The notes beneath the pieces were generated by a model. The model ran no database searches, was not told the DNA's origin, and saw only the letters and a program-made list of their open reading frames with translations. The position numbers and the translations under genes were made by a program. DNA of 64,000 nucleotides. Source: Geosiphon pyriformis. Taxonomy: Eukaryota > Glomeromycota > Glomeromycetes > Archaeosporales > Geosiphonaceae. Shown in pieces: positions 45,503 to 57,790 of this stretch (within the stretch, counting starts at the first letter, position 1; each line of letters begins with the position of its first letter). The stretch covers positions 477,380-541,379 of the forward strand of contig JAAOMT010000198.1 of NCBI GenBank assembly GCA_016748015.1, read 5' to 3'.

Positions 45503-46244
45503 NNNNNNNNNNNNNNNNNNNNNNNNNNNNNNNNNNNNNNNNNNNNNNNNNNNNNNNNNNNNNNNNNNNNNNNNNNNNNNNNNNNNNNNNNNNNNNNNNN
45601 NNNNNNNNNNNNNNNNNNNNNNNNNNNNNNNNNNNNNNNNNNNNNNNNNNNNNNNNNNNNNNNNNNNNNNNNNNNNNNNNNNNNNNNNNNNNNNNNNNNN
45701 NNNNNNNNNNNNNNNNNNNNNNNNNNNNNNNNNNNNNNNNNNNNNNNNNNNNNNNNNNNNNNNNNNNNNNNNNNNNNNNNNNNNNNNNNNNNNNNNNNNN
45801 NNNNNNNNNNNNNNNNNNNNNNNNNNNNNNNNNNNNNNNNNNNNNNNNNNNNNNNNNNNNNNNNNNNNNNNNNNNNNNNNNNNNNNNNNNNNNNNNNNNN
45901 NNNNNNNNNNNNNNNNNNNNNNNNNNNNNNNNNNNNNNNNNNNNNNNNNNNNNNNNNNNNNNNNNNNNNNNNNNNNNNNNNNNNNNNNNNNNNNNNNNNN
46001 NNNNNNNNNNNNNNNNNNNNNNNNNNNNNNNNNNNNNNNNNNNNNNNNNNNNNNNNNNNNNNNNNNNNNNNNNNNNNNNNNNNNNNNNNNNNNNNNNNNN
46101 NNNNNNNNNNNNNNNNNNNNNNNNNNNNNNNNNNNNNNNNNNNNNNNNNNNNNNNNNNNNNNNNNNNNNNNNNNNNNNNNNNNNNNNNNNNNNNNNNNNN
46201 NNNNNNNNNNNNNNNNNNNNNNNNNNNNNNNNNNNNNNNNNNNN
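45503..46244. other. Assembly gap (Ns)
   Basis: Hides the capsid and knuckle of P2 gag. The P3 copy (62815-63680) shows the likely content. Confidence 1.
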
Positions 46245-46307
46245 CAACCATACCAACATCAATTTCTTTGGAGAGGATCCTCTAGTTGAAGCCACTGTTT
46301 ATCAGTC

Positions 46308-46314
46308 TTTAAAC
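46308..46314 (+). promoter_or_regulatory. -1 frameshift site (TTTAAAC) with hairpin, G2-P2
   Basis: TTA AAC TGG TAG in gag frame; hairpin arms CACC/GGTG pair perfectly. Confidence 0.78.
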
Positions 46315-48973
46315 TGGTAGGCACACCTCCAAAGGGTGAGAGTGCAAGCCAACCAGAAGAAAACCCCTTTTTCACTTTTAACTTAACTAATGATGACCAT
46401 GACATGGATGAATTAACAATCAACACTTCTGAATCAACCAGAAAAAAAAAGAAAGCCAAGATTGATTTTGTTCTAAATCCCAACAAAGCCTCAACTTCCA
46501 CTGCTGATAACAATGAGCCACCAAAAGCCAAAGTTTTTAAGAACCCTCCAAAGTTGGAATCCCCAGAAATTGTGCAAAAATCTGGACCCTATTCTGTTGT
46601 CAAAGATCTCATGAAAACCCCAGCACACATTACCTTTAGCCAGTTAATGACCCATCCACAGTTCAGAAAAGATCTCCACAAATCTCTAATTCCCAAGAAG
46701 AAAACACCAAAGACCAATAAACGCTCTCACCAAGTTGAACTTGCTGACAACAGCAATGTCACTCCTCTAATTTGCAAAGCACAAGTGGCTGGTTACTTCA
46801 TTGACTTGATCCTAGACAGTGGATCATCTGTTAGTATAATTGCCAAACACTTCCTTGAAGCAATTGGCAGAAAAATTGATGAGCCTTCCATCTGACCAAT
46901 GACCAATGACCAATGTACATGGTGACAAGAAGAAAGGTCTGGGCATTGCCAAAGCTATTCCTGTCCACATCAATGGCATCAGTATTGAAACTGACATGGA
47001 AGTTTCTGAAGCTAAAGAATACACCATTATTGTTGGCAATGAGTGGTTCAAGAAAGCAAAAGCCTTACTCGACTATGAACTTTGTGAGCTAACCATAAGA
47101 TGTGGTGAAAAACCCATTGTGGTTAAATGTCACCATTAGACAACTTCTCCAGCAACTAAACAAAATCAAGAAGATGAGCAATCAGAGGAATCAGATGATG
47201 AAGAGAGTGATAAAGAAGATGAACAAGAAGAACAAGAAGAAACTGCTGAACTCGCCTACACCATCTTCACCAGCAATGGCAAGCCACTAGACAATGTTAA
47301 AGCTGATAGAGAGGGAATTATTGTAAATGGCAAGCTGATCTGCTGGCTCTACTATGATATTCTAAGAAGAACCTTTGACCAAAAGCCTGGCAAGAAAGCC
47401 AAATACAGTTATTGGTGACATGGCCCTTGTGCCTAGTGCTGGTGCAATAAACTTTTGTATTCTCCAAGTGATGAATACAAATCATGCCTGATCTATTACA
47501 AAGATTGAGAACCAATTAGCCTAATACCAAGAGATGAATTAAAAGAAGTACAGAAGTCCTTTGAGAATAAACCACCTGAGATTCAATCATTAGTAGTAAA
47601 ACAAAGAGAACCCTTCCCAGAAGAAAGAAAGATAGACATTGAAAATCTGTTGGCAAGAAACAGCCCAGTTATCTTAAAAGAAAGTGATACCCCAGGACGA
47701 ACCCATGTGATACAACACACCATCACCACCAGAGAAACTCACCCCATCCATTTGAAGCCTTACCAATCCAATTGCTGAAATGATGAGTTCATCAAGAAAG
47801 AAATAAACCAGATGAAAGAACTTGGATTCATACAAGAAACCAAGAGTAAATGGGCTTTCCCAGTTGTAGTGGTATCCAAGAAAGATGGAACCCTATGCTT
47901 CTGTGTTGACTACCACCAATTAAATGCAATCACTGAAAGTGACATGTACTCAAAGATGCTGCTTTTTTTTCAACCATTGATCTAACTGCTGGATTCTGGC
48001 AAGTAGAGATAGATCCAGAAAGCCAGAAGAAAACCACCTTTATCACCAAGTATGGTACCTCTGAATTCACAGTCATGCCTTTTGGTCTCACCAATGCCCC
48101 TCTCACCTTTCAATGCTTAATGGATAAAGTATTTGAATCAGTAAAAGAAAACTTTGTTCTGGTTTATCTGGACGATATAATGGTATACTCAAAAATCTGG
48201 GATGAATACCTTGAACATTTGCAAAAGGTTTTTGATCTTCTCAGAAATGCAGGTCTCAAGATCAACCCAATCAAATCTTTCTTTGGAAGACAATCCACCC
48301 AATTCCTTGGCCATCTTATTACAAAAGATGGAATCTTCCCTGATCCAGCCAAAGTGGAAAAGTTCAGAACATAAGACAACTAATGAATGTTCATGAGTTA
48401 CATTCTTTCCTTGGTTTGGCCTCCTATTATCACAAATTTGTTAAAGATTTCTCCAAAATTGCCTCTCCACTCAATCAGCTACTCAGGAAAAATGTCAACT
48501 ACCATTGGGGCACACATCAGCAGAAAGCATTTGAAACCCTTTAAGAAAAATTGGTTACAGAACCTATTCTCAAGCAACCTGATTTGGATCAACTTTTTAT
48601 CCTTCACACTAATGCATCTGCCTATGGACTTGGTGCTGTTCTCTCACAAAAAGATGAAGATGGCAGGGAACATGCAATAGCCTATGCCAATAGAACCCTT
48701 ACACCAGCAGAAAAGAACTATTCAGTTACTGAGCAGGAATGCTTAGCAGTAGTTTGGGCTACCAGCTACTGGGATAAGTATTTCCTTGGTGTGAAGTTTT
48801 TGGTGGTAACAGATCACCAAGCTTTGGTTTGGCTGCACAACAAGAAAAGGCTAGAACATAAATGGATAGCCTGCTAGATACTCTATTTGAATGAATTCAA
48901 CTATGATATTCAACACTGTAAAGAAGCTAATCATCAAAATGTTGATGCTCTCTCCAGACTTACCACCAAGTGA
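46311..48973 (+). pseudogene. pol: pol of G2-P2: protease, zinc ribbon, RT, RNase H
   Basis: Protease FIDLILDSGSSVSIIAKHF has an intact DSG. A stop follows PSI (46893) with a small local duplication of ATGACCA. The second protease block is VGNEWFKKAK; Trp is TAG near 47138. Zinc ribbon has two lesions (stop for the second Cys partner, Cys to Tyr). RT has lost about 38 bases near 47948, between the MYPLPK and DAAFFSTID segments, so it is frame-broken; LVYLDDIMVYSKI is intact (48075-48374). RNase H 48551-48877 has LHTNASAYGLGAVLS, TEQECLAVVW and VTDHQALVW, so the first Asp is Asn. Ends LTTK-TGA. Confidence 0.85.
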
Positions 48974-49037
48974 CAGTACAACCTCCCAAACCAAACCAAC
49001 CTAATTATTAGTAATTCTTTTACAACCAAACACAATA

Positions 49038-50310
49038 ATGGACTTGGACAACTACTCTGTCTTAATGGAATTTTTGGGTAAAGGACAATACCCACCAAAA
49101 TACACTCAACAGCAAAGAGAACATTTGCGCAAACAATCAAATTTTTATTTGATCTGCCAGAACCAATTATATAAAAGAAATAGAAAAGATCCTAACTGCC
49201 CCCAGAGAGTCATAAGATTTGAAGAAAGAGAAATTGTGATCTACAACATGCACACTGATCCATTAGCTGGACACTTTGGAAAAACAAAAACAATTCAGAA
49301 AACTCTAGCTCGCTATTATTGACCTACCTTGGGAAAAGACATTGCTGAGTACATCAAAACCTGTGATACCTGCCAAAGAAGAAGAAAACCCAATCGCAAA
49401 GAAGACATCCATCCAATCTCTATTGGCCAATTCTTTGACAGAATTGGTATAGATGTTGTTGGACCTTTAACAGTAACTTCTGATGACAACAGATACATTA
49501 TCACAGCTACTGACTATCTTATAAAGTGGGTAGAAGCAAGAACCACCCCAGATCAAACAGCAGTTTCCATTGCTAATTTCATTTATAAAGATATTATTTG
49601 TTACCATGGCTGCTCCAAAGAACTTTTATCTGATAGAGAAAGAGCTTTTCTCAGTATACTGGTTAAAGAACTTTGTAGAAAAATGGGAATACATCACAAA
49701 CTTTCCTCCCCTTATCACCCCCAAACAAATGGCCTAGTAGAACATTTCAATAGAACACTATGTGAAACCTTAGCCAAAACAAGTGAAGAAACAAACTTAT
49801 AGAACAAAATACTGCCTTCAGCTTTGTTTGCTTATAAACCTGTGAATCATGACATAACAAGTTATGAATCTTTTTATCTGCTCTATGGACACATGGCAAC
49901 ACTACCAATAGAAACTGACATTGAAACAATACCCTTTGAAGAGATCACAATAGCAAATTCCAAAGAATTTTGCAAAGAAGACTGGATACCATTCTTGACT
50001 CATTGGTAGAAGCACGAATAGTTGCTTTTGAAAAGATAAAACAGTTTCAAGAAAAGCTTAAAAAGAAAAAAACCTATAAAATACTTTCTTTAAGTGTTAG
50101 TGACTTGGTATTAGAATACCGTTCAGACAGAGACAATGTTTATGGTGATAAATTCTCTGGCCAGTGGAAAGGACCTTTTATAGTCAACAAAGTTTTGAAC
50201 AATGGTTCTTATATTCTTCAAGATCAATCCAGAACAATCTTTAATAATCATCCTGTTTATGACATGTGACTCAAGAAATATCACAAATGATCTGATTGTT
50301 TACCTGTTGT
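49038..50310 (+). pseudogene. pol: Integrase of G2-P2
   Basis: Starts MDLDNYSVLMEFLGKGQYPP; the zinc domain has MHTDPLAGHFG, then Trp to TGA at 49321, CDTCQRRRK, core with IGIDVVGPL, LLSDRERAF and NGLVEHFNRTL (all three catalytic residues present). Trp to TAG at 49801. A two-base change near 49960 shifts the frame before the C-terminal QWKGPFIVNKVLNNGSYILQ module. Confidence 0.85.
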
Positions 50311-50987
50311 GGTAATACCGACCCAAATGATCAGCAAAAATCAGATATAAATAAATGCACCACTCCCAAAACAGAGGTATCTTCAATCAACATGAACAAT
50401 TATTTTCTGGATCAAAACATTCAAAACACTTTCTATACTCTTTATGAGTATTGGATTAAAAACTATTCAAATGCTACTCTGACCATTGGAAAACAAACTA
50501 CAATAACTGACAACAGTGGAACACATACTGTTATCAGACCAAAGAAAACAACTACCAGAAGAGAAAAAATTGGTAGCAAAATAGATAAGTATTTGCTGGA
50601 AAGTATAACAGCAGCAATACTTGCACCTTCCATCACAATTGGAAAAACAATTAAAGAAATCTTGCCCATAGACAAAAACTTGTCATATGGAAGACAACTT
50701 CTGAGATACAAGTGGAAATTTTGGACATTGTACGATTATATGTCCCAAGAATTTTGACCATTGCAAGAAGAGCCAAAACTCTTATACAAAGATTTGGTCT
50801 CTTGGACACAAAGCTCATTTTGCCTCAAGTTTTATATACCTTATCCACAAAAGACTTCAACAAACTAGTTAGTTTTGAGTTAGATAAAACCCTTCAAATA
50901 GAGTATCCCCTAAATAGTTTGATTTCACTGGAGCTCAATTTCTTTGGAGAGGATGATATTATAGTTGAGACCTATACTTCTTATTAA
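50293..50987 (+). pseudogene. Third ORF of G2-P2, unknown function
   Basis: Open for 153 codons from MFTCCGNTDPNDQQKSDINK; a deletion near 50700 removes the LELYG segment and shifts the frame; it then runs RILTIARRAKTLIQRFGLLD to LNFFGEDDIIVETYTSY, ending inside the 3' LTR. Confidence 0.6.
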
Positions 50988-51669
50988 TTATCACATGTAT
51001 TAGCCACTGATGTCATATGATTAGCCATACTATTTTTAGAAAGTGATCATTGACCTTATCAATGACCTGACTGTTGACCTGACCATTGATCTGATCAATG
51101 ACCTGATCAATGACCTGACTGTTGACCTGATCATTGACCACTTTTGATAGTTATATAAGTGATAAATCTCTTAGCTGTAGAAAAGCATGTAATAACAAGC
51201 ATCTGAATAATCAAGAATAAATAAAATAACAATTTTCATCTCAATCCTTCTCTTATCGCTAATTTCCCTTTCCCTACCTTCAAGTATCTGAACATTTTAA
51301 AGATAAAAGATTACTTGTTGGCCTCTTCCTGACATATATAATTGTAGCATTTGAAGATTATTTGAATAAACGTGACTGAAAAGCACAAGTTGATACTTGA
51401 TATTGAATTCTAAGAGTGCCAACGTGAGGCATAAAATTATACCAGTGGTGATCAATTGTTGACAGTACAGACTATCCCTCTACCTTCAGATTCCCCAGTT
51501 ACCTTTAAAAAGAATAGTGACTGAGATATTTTATGAGACTGATCTCGCACATTGAATCTATACTTATTCAATTTGCTCTTTAAAGTTGAATTCCCCTTTG
51601 ATTATTTCCATTACTCTACAATCCTGTTCTCCTTTGCTATCCATTAACTTGTTACTCCAACCTGTAACA
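50957..51669 (+). repeat. 3' LTR of G2-P2 (713 bp)
   Basis: TATTATAGTTGAGACC to CAACCTGTAACA; TATA box 51152-51159; about seven 12-bp units, one fewer than in the 5' LTR, matching the 12-bp length difference. Confidence 0.92.
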
Positions 51670-52809
51670 ATAGTATCCAAGAAAAGTGGAACCCTATGCT
51701 TCTGTGTTGACTACTGCCAATTAAATGCCATCACTATAAGAGACATATACCCACTCTCCAAAATTGATGCAATGCTAAATAAATTCAATGGTGCTGCTTT
51801 CTTTTCAACTATTGACTTAACTGCTGGATTCTGGCAAGTAGAGATAAATCCAGAACGCAGAAAAAAAACTGCTTTCATCACCAAGTATGGCACCTATGAA
51901 TTTACAGTTATGTATTTTGGTCTCATCAATGCTCCTCTTATCTTTCAACACATAATAGATAAAGTGTTTGAATTAGTAAAAAAAAACTTTGTTCTGGTTT
52001 ACTCAGATGACATAATGGTATATTCAAAAACCTGGGATGAATACCTTAAACATTTACAGAAGGTTTTTGACCTGCTCAGAAATACTGGCCTTAAGATCAA
52101 CCCAATCAAATCTTTCTTTAGACACCAATCCACCTAGTTCTTTAGTCATCTTATTACAAAAGATGGAATCTTCCCTGATTCAGCTAAAGTTGAAAAAGTT
52201 CAAAACATTAGACAACCAATGAATGTTTCTGAACTACACTTTTTTCTTGGTTTGGTCTCTTACTATCACAAATTTATTAAGGGTTTCTCCAAAATTGTCT
52301 TTCCTCTTAATTAACTACTCAAAAAAAATGTCAATTATTACTGGGGCACTTATCAACAAAAAGCTTTTGAAATTTTGAAGGAAAAACTTGTTACTGAACC
52401 AATTCTCAAGCAACCTGATCTGGACCAACTTTTTATCCTCTACACTGATGCATTTGGCTATAGACTTGGTGCTGTCCTTTCACAGAAAGATGAAAATAGC
52501 AGAGAACATGCCATAGCATATGCCAGTAGATCCTTCACACCAGCAGAAAAGAACTATTCAGTTACTGAACAAGAATGTTTAGCAGTAGTTTGGGCTACTA
52601 GTTACTGAGATTAATATCTTCTTGGTGCAAAATTTTTAGTGGTAACAGATCATCAAGTCTTGGTTTGGCTGCATAAGAAAAAGAAGTTGGAACACAAATG
52701 AATAACTCGCTGGATACTCCACTTGGATGAATTCAACTATGATATTCAATACCACAAAGGAGCAAATTATCAAAATGCTAACACTCTATTTAGACTTACC
52801 ATCCAGTGA
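51670..52809 (+). pseudogene. pol: pol of G2-O, part 3 (RT and RNase H)
   Basis: RT resumes with SKKSGTLCFCVDYCQLNAI, TIDLTAGFWQVEIN, and LVYSDDIMVYSKT, where the YLDD Leu is Ser. Stops near 52135 and 52315. RNase H: LYTDAFGYRLGAVLS, TEQECLAVVW, Trp to TGA near 52606, then VTDHQVLVW and the LTIQ stop. Confidence 0.82.
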
Positions 52810-52873
52810 CAGTACAATCTCTCAAACCAAACCAACCTAATTATTAGTAACTTCTTTATAAACAAACATGATA

Positions 52874-54110
52874 ATGGACTTGGACAACTACTCTGTCTTA
52901 ATAGAATTTTTGGGTAAAGGACAATACCCACCTGAATACACTCAACAGCAAAGAAAACATTTGTGCAAACAATCAAATTTTTATTTGATCCACTAGAATC
53001 AATTATACAAAAGAAACAGAAAAGATCCTGACCACCCCCAAAGAGTCATCAGATTTGAAGAAAGAGAAATTGTAATATACAACATGCACACTGACCCATT
53101 AGCTGGACACTTTGGAAAAACAAAGACAATTCAGAAAACTTTAGCTCACTATTATTGGCCTACTTTGGGAAAAGACATTGCTGAATACATCAAAACTTGT
53201 GACATTTGTCAAAGAAGAAGCAAATCTAATCACAAAGAAGATATCCATCCAATCTCTATTGGTCAACCATTTGACAAAATTGGTATAGATGTTGTTGGAT
53301 CTTTAACAATCACTCCTGATGGCAACAGATATATTATCACAGCTATTGACTATCTTACAAAGTGGGTAGAAGCAAAAGCCATCCCAGACCAAACAGCAGT
53401 CTCAATAGCCAATTTCATTTATGAAGATATTATCTGCCACCATGGCTGCCCCAAAGAACTTTTATCTGATAGAGGAAGAGCTTTTCTCAGTATACTGGTT
53501 GAAGAACTTTGTAGAAAAATGGGAATACATTATAAACTTTCTTCCCCTTATCACTCCCAAACAAATGGCCTAGTGAAACATTTTAATAGAACATTATGTA
53601 AAACTCTAGCCAAAACCAGTGAAGAAACAAACTTATGAAACAAAGTACTGCCTTCAGCTTTGTTTGTTTATAGAACTGTGAATTATGACATAACAAGTTA
53701 TGACCATTTTTTATCTGCTCTATGGATGCATGGCAACACTACCAATAGAAACTGACATTGAAACAATACTCTTTGAAGAGATCACAATAGGAAATTACAA
53801 AGACATTTTGCAAAGAAGACTTGGTACCATTCTTGACTCTTTGGTAGAAGCATGAATAATTGCTTTTGAAAAGATAAAACAGTTCCAAGAAAAGCTTAAG
53901 AAAAAGAAAACCTATAAAACACTTTCTTTAAGTGTTGGTAACTTGGTATTGAAATACCATTCAGATAGAGACAATGGTTCTTATATTCTTCAAGATTAAT
54001 CTGGAACAATCTTTAATGATCATCCTGTTTATGATACACAACTCAAGAAATATTATAAACGACCTGATTGGCTGCCTGTTGTGGTAATACTAACTCAAAT
54101 GATCAGCAAA
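52874..54110 (+). pseudogene. pol: Integrase of G2-O
   Basis: Starts MDLDNYSVLIEFLGKGQYPP. Core stretch 53084-53638 open: MHTDPLAGHFG, CDICQRRSK, IGIDVVGSL, LLSDRGRAF and NGLVKHFNRTL, where catalytic Glu is Lys. Trp to TGA at 53636. A deletion near 53970 removes the QWKGPFIV module. Confidence 0.82.
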
Positions 54111-54723
54111 AATCAAGTATAAATAAATACACCATTCCCAAAACAGAGATATCTTTAATCGACATGAACAATTATTTTCTGGATCAAAACATTCAAAACG
54201 TCTTCTATACTCTTCATGAGTATTGGATCAAAAACTATCCAAATGCTATTCTGACCATTGGAAAACAAACTACCATAACTGATAACAGTAGAACACATAC
54301 TGTTATTAGATCAAAGAAAACCACTACCAAAATAAAAAGAATTGGTAGTAAAATGGATAAATATTTGTTGGAAAGTATAACAGCAGTTATACTCCTACCT
54401 TCCAGCACAATTAGAAAAACACTCCAAGAAATCTTACTCATAGACAAAAACTTGTCAAAGATACAGGCAGAAATTTTTGGGCATTATATGGTTAAATGTC
54501 TTAAGAGTTTTAACTATTGCTAAAAGAGCCAAAACTCTAATACAAAGATTTGGTCTCTTGGATACAAAACTCATTTTGTCTCAAGTGTTATATACCTTAT
54601 CCACAAAAAACTTCAACAAACTAATTAGCTTTGAGTTAGATAAAACCCTTCAAATAGATTACCTCATGAATAGCTATATTTTGCCAGAGCTCAATCTCTT
54701 TAAAGAGAATGATGTTATGGTTG
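54068..54723 (+). pseudogene. Third ORF of G2-O, unknown function
   Basis: Begins MAACCGNTNSNDQQKSSINK and keeps the NYFLDQNIQNVFYTLHEY, KNYPNAILTIGKQTTIT and MDKYLLESITAVIL blocks, then a deletion near 54460 shifts the frame; the end reads LNLFKENDVMV and is cut by X1 at the LTR edge. Confidence 0.55.
54713..54723 (+). repeat. First 11 bp of G2-O 3' LTR, left of X1
   Basis: TGTTATGGTTG, separated from the rest of the LTR by X1 and repeated on the other side as part of the TSD. Confidence 0.8.
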
Positions 54724-57157
54724 TTTTTTTTTTTGTTAATGTGTAGTCATACCTGTCGTTTATTAGTTATTCCACAGTAATGTGGCAGTTTCATAAAACC
54801 AGCTCACCCAATAATACATATTACAAGATGCGGCTAACCACAAGCAAAAAGCTCTAACTACATGCTAGTACTACCTTTGCTACCTAATGTATTAAACATA
54901 TCTAATTCATACATCTTACTCATAATGCATACAAGTTCATGACTACTCTTAACAAGACTGCTCATCCACTTAGCAGTCTGATCTGGATCGGACTTGATAT
55001 TAGAGGATTGAACCTCCCATAACTCCATCATCACATCAAATGTATCATCATAGACCAAAAAATCTTTAGCATTACCATCATCATCATCATCATCATCATC
55101 ATCCATGTCTTCATCATCAGATATGTTATAGTGTACCTTCTCACTCCTCAACTTGAGGGCCTCCATTTCCTTTTGCAGTACAGAAGCCACAGCACAAACA
55201 GCTTTAATTTGGTTTCCCAATCCAATCACACTTTCCCTCATTGCCTCTGCCATAACTGGTGGAGTAGACAATAACATAGTAACCAATGCAACCAAAGAAC
55301 CCACAGGCTCAACAATAAATTTGATCAACAAAGACAGTTCACTAAGTTGGGTTTCCAGAGAAGCCAATCTAGCATTAACAGCAACATCTGAACCAAAGGA
55401 GACAACTGGCAACAGCAGCACCACAACTTTGGGGAAGGTACTGAAAGCCAGACCCATATCAGCAGCAGCAGCAACAGGAGGAACCACAGAAGTGGCAGCT
55501 TTGGCATAGGATTTAGCTCCAACAAGGGATGACTTGAAAATGATGGGACCACCAGCAGAATTAGAAGAGAGTTTGGGAGGGAGAGGTGGCAACACCTTGC
55601 AGTCCACAGCCAAATGATCTAAACTTTGACATCTATAACAGTGACAACATCCAGGAGTTTCCCACCAGATGCGGCAGCCACGTAAGGTACCAGTTTTTGA
55701 AACAGCAGCATTCAAGGATTCCAAAGAGCCAAAGGTCACCACTGCAAAGTGTTGATGTCAATAGGAATCAGAGGAGCAGGGAATAAAACACGTACAGCCA
55801 CCAACTTGGGAGACCAGATCACTTATCTCAAATGCAGTGCAGTCAAATGGAAGATTAACCAGCTTAGCTTTGAAAGCATCTCTTGAGGAGATAACCTCCT
55901 TTTGGTTGGCAATAGGAAGAATCCTAATACTATCTTTTCTGACCAACACAGACCAGTTAGAGAGAGCAGCAGCCGCAGAAGAAATGTCCTTAAAGTTAAC
56001 CACAGCATATTGCCATAAGCCAGCAGGCTTCAACTTAACAGAAGTGACAACACCAAAAATGCCAAGAGCAGATTTGATGTCATCAGAAGAGGCACCCAAG
56101 GGTACATCACACAGTGCAACTAACAAAGAAGGGGAAAAAACAGAGGCCACTCCTGAAGACTGTGCAATCTTAAGAGTGGTCAAAAAAACCTCATCACCAA
56201 TGGCCACTTTGGTAGCACCATTTAGACACTCCTGAGATGCAAATTCCACACAGAACAACTTGACAGCATCTCATGAAACAGATTTAAGCCCAATACAACC
56301 AGGCAGCAACTGAAACAAAGAACTGAGCAAAGCCATCTTGATCTTAAATGTAGCACTAGGTATAAGATTGGAGGCCATCCAACCAGAGAACCTTTGACAT
56401 CCATTCATATTTACCCAAGCACCAGCATCAGATGCACCAGAAACTGGGGGGGAACAGTTAATTCCATTTCCATCTGATCAGCCCAATCTTTGAGATCATC
56501 TGGATTGATGGACTGTTTTGCTACTGGGATTGGCAATGATCTGCTGGAGAGTACCACATCAGGCAACACAGCCAGTGGTTGATCTTGGCCCATCTTGGGA
56601 GATGTGCTGCTGCTGTTGCCATCCATATCAGAAAGAGGGCTTGCTGCTGCTGTGAAGATCTTACCGAAGATCTCATCTGGAACCACAAAGGGGTTCAGTG
56701 TAACCATAGCAGTTGTGACTGCCTGCTGCTGTTTTTTGGGATTTTTCGCTTTTGCGGCCATTTGTGAAGTAGTAGTAGTAGAAGTAGTAGTGAGAATGGT
56801 GAAAGCAGGAAAAACCAACTTGTTGACTGGTCTGTTATTAAAAATTTTTGGGCTCTTTGAAGTGGTAGAGACAACACTAGGACTAACCTGAATGTGTCTT
56901 TTTGAAGGGACTTTGACTGGAGAAGAACTTCCAGCCAAAGAAGAAGAAAATGAACCAAAAGCCACTAAAGGCAGCTTATTACTATTATTTTTTAAAGGAA
57001 ATGTTGCCAGAACGTTTTGTCTAGCTGCTTCAATAACAGAGAGACCCTTTCACATTGAAACTTTATTAGTTACTATAGGAAAAGTAACGTTTGCAACTTT
57101 TTTACTCTTAGCTCTATCCGTGGTCATGAAAATTAGGAAAGAAAGAGTTTTTTTTTT
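54724..57157 (-). mobile_element. ORF1-only LINE-like retroposon X1 with 13-bp TSD
   Basis: Flanked by GATGTTATGGTTG at 54711-54723 and 57158-57170, exactly duplicating the G2-O 3' LTR start. The left end is T11 on the plus strand, i.e. a 3' poly(A) tail in element sense. The element holds a 5' leader, one ORF1-type gene and a 3' UTR of about 130 bases, with no endonuclease or RT. X2 has the same extent, so this looks like a complete 2.4-kb unit comparable in concept to HAL1 (ORF1-only L1 derivatives). Confidence 0.82.
54858..57127 (-). pseudogene. ORF1-type RNA-binding protein of X1 (RRM and CCHC)
   Basis: Start MTTDRAKSKKVANVTFP at 57127. Order: basic N-terminus, Ser/Thr/Pro-rich region with poly-Thr, DDLKDWADQMEMEL, an RRM-like region (LLVALCDVPLGASSDD, GVVTSVKLKPAGLWQYAVVNF), a second part (WSVLVRKDSIRILP, AKLVNLPFDCTAFEI), zinc knuckle CYRCQSLDHLAVDC, long Ala/Val-rich region, a coiled-coil-like segment, an acidic poly-Asp tract encoded by an ATC repeat (about 55075-55104) and the C-terminus GSTSM. 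Lesions: TGA near 57050, a one-base loss near 56445, and TGA near 55757. It matches LINE-A/B ORF1 in domain order. Confidence 0.72.
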
Positions 57158-57790
57158 GATGTTATGGTTGAAACTTATACTTCTTATTAATTATCACATG
57201 TATTAGCCACTGATGTCACATAAATTAGCCATTCTATTTTTAGTAAGTGATCAATGACCACTTTTGATAGCTATATAAATAATGAATCTTTTAGCTGTAG
57301 AAAAACATGAAGAAATCAAGAAAATAAAATAAATAAAATAACAACTTTCATCTCCATCATTCTCTTATTGCTAATTTCTCTTTTCCTATCTTCAAGTATC
57401 TGAACATCTTGGGATAAAAAATCACTTGTTGGTTATTCCTTACTTTTTTCCTGAAACATGTAATCGCAGCATTTAAAGATTATTGAATAAAATGTGACTA
57501 AAGAGTACATCTGATACCTAATATTGAATTCTAAGAGCACTAACATGAGGCATAGAATTATACCAGGCATGATCATTTGTTGACAGTATGAACTATCCCT
57601 CTACCTTCAGATTCTCCAGTTATCCTTTGAAAAGTATAATGACTGAGATATTTTATGAGACTGATCTTGCACATTGAATCCATACTTATTCAATTCACTC
57701 CTTAAAGTTGAATTCCCTTTGATTATTTCTATCATCCTACAATTATGTTTTCCTTTGCTATCCGTTAGCTTGTTACTCCAACCCATAACA
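57158..57790 (+). repeat. G2-O 3' LTR, main part
   Basis: Continues TATGGTTGAAACTTATACTTC to CAACCCATAACA. The TATA-like box TATATAAA is at 57272-57279. The 12-bp array is reduced to a bare TGATCAA-TGACCACTTTT, with no full unit, against six in the 5' LTR. Confidence 0.88.

Larger units (their letters stand above)
44883..46320 (+). pseudogene. gag: gag of G2-P2, interrupted by gap
   Basis: Open for 178 codons from MGDYSYLPQQSEEHFAAHN to TALG, then TGA (45417-45419) at the codon that is CGA in P3. The capsid continues (PIEWLDDFERAA) into the gap. After it comes the end INFFGEDPLVEATVYQSLNW and TAG. Confidence 0.82.
44106..51669 (+). mobile_element. Ty3/Gypsy element G2-P2 inserted in RT of G2-O
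   Basis: 7.56 kb, TSD ATAG (44102-44105, 51670-51673). Removing it rejoins the G2-O RT at VVIV-SKKSGTLCFCVDY. Gag is almost identical to G2-P3, suggesting a recently active subfamily. Confidence 0.93.
25081..57790 (+). mobile_element. Ty3/Gypsy element G2-O, host of four nested insertions
   Basis: Its pieces are 25081-26962, 34467-35930, 43590-44105, 51670-54723 and 57171-57790. Each break is flanked by a duplicated target: ATGG, ATAT, ATAG and 13 bp. Removing the insertions gives about 7.2 kb in normal order: LTR, gag, pol, integrase, third ORF, LTR. ATAT stands just outside both ends (25077-25080, 57791-57794). It has more stops and changed catalytic residues than the elements inside it, consistent with greater age. 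Confidence 0.88.

Noticed and set aside
54858-57127. A host RRM/zinc-knuckle RNA-binding gene
   Set aside because: Repeated as X2, X3 and X4, has TSD and poly(A), carries stops and a frameshift.
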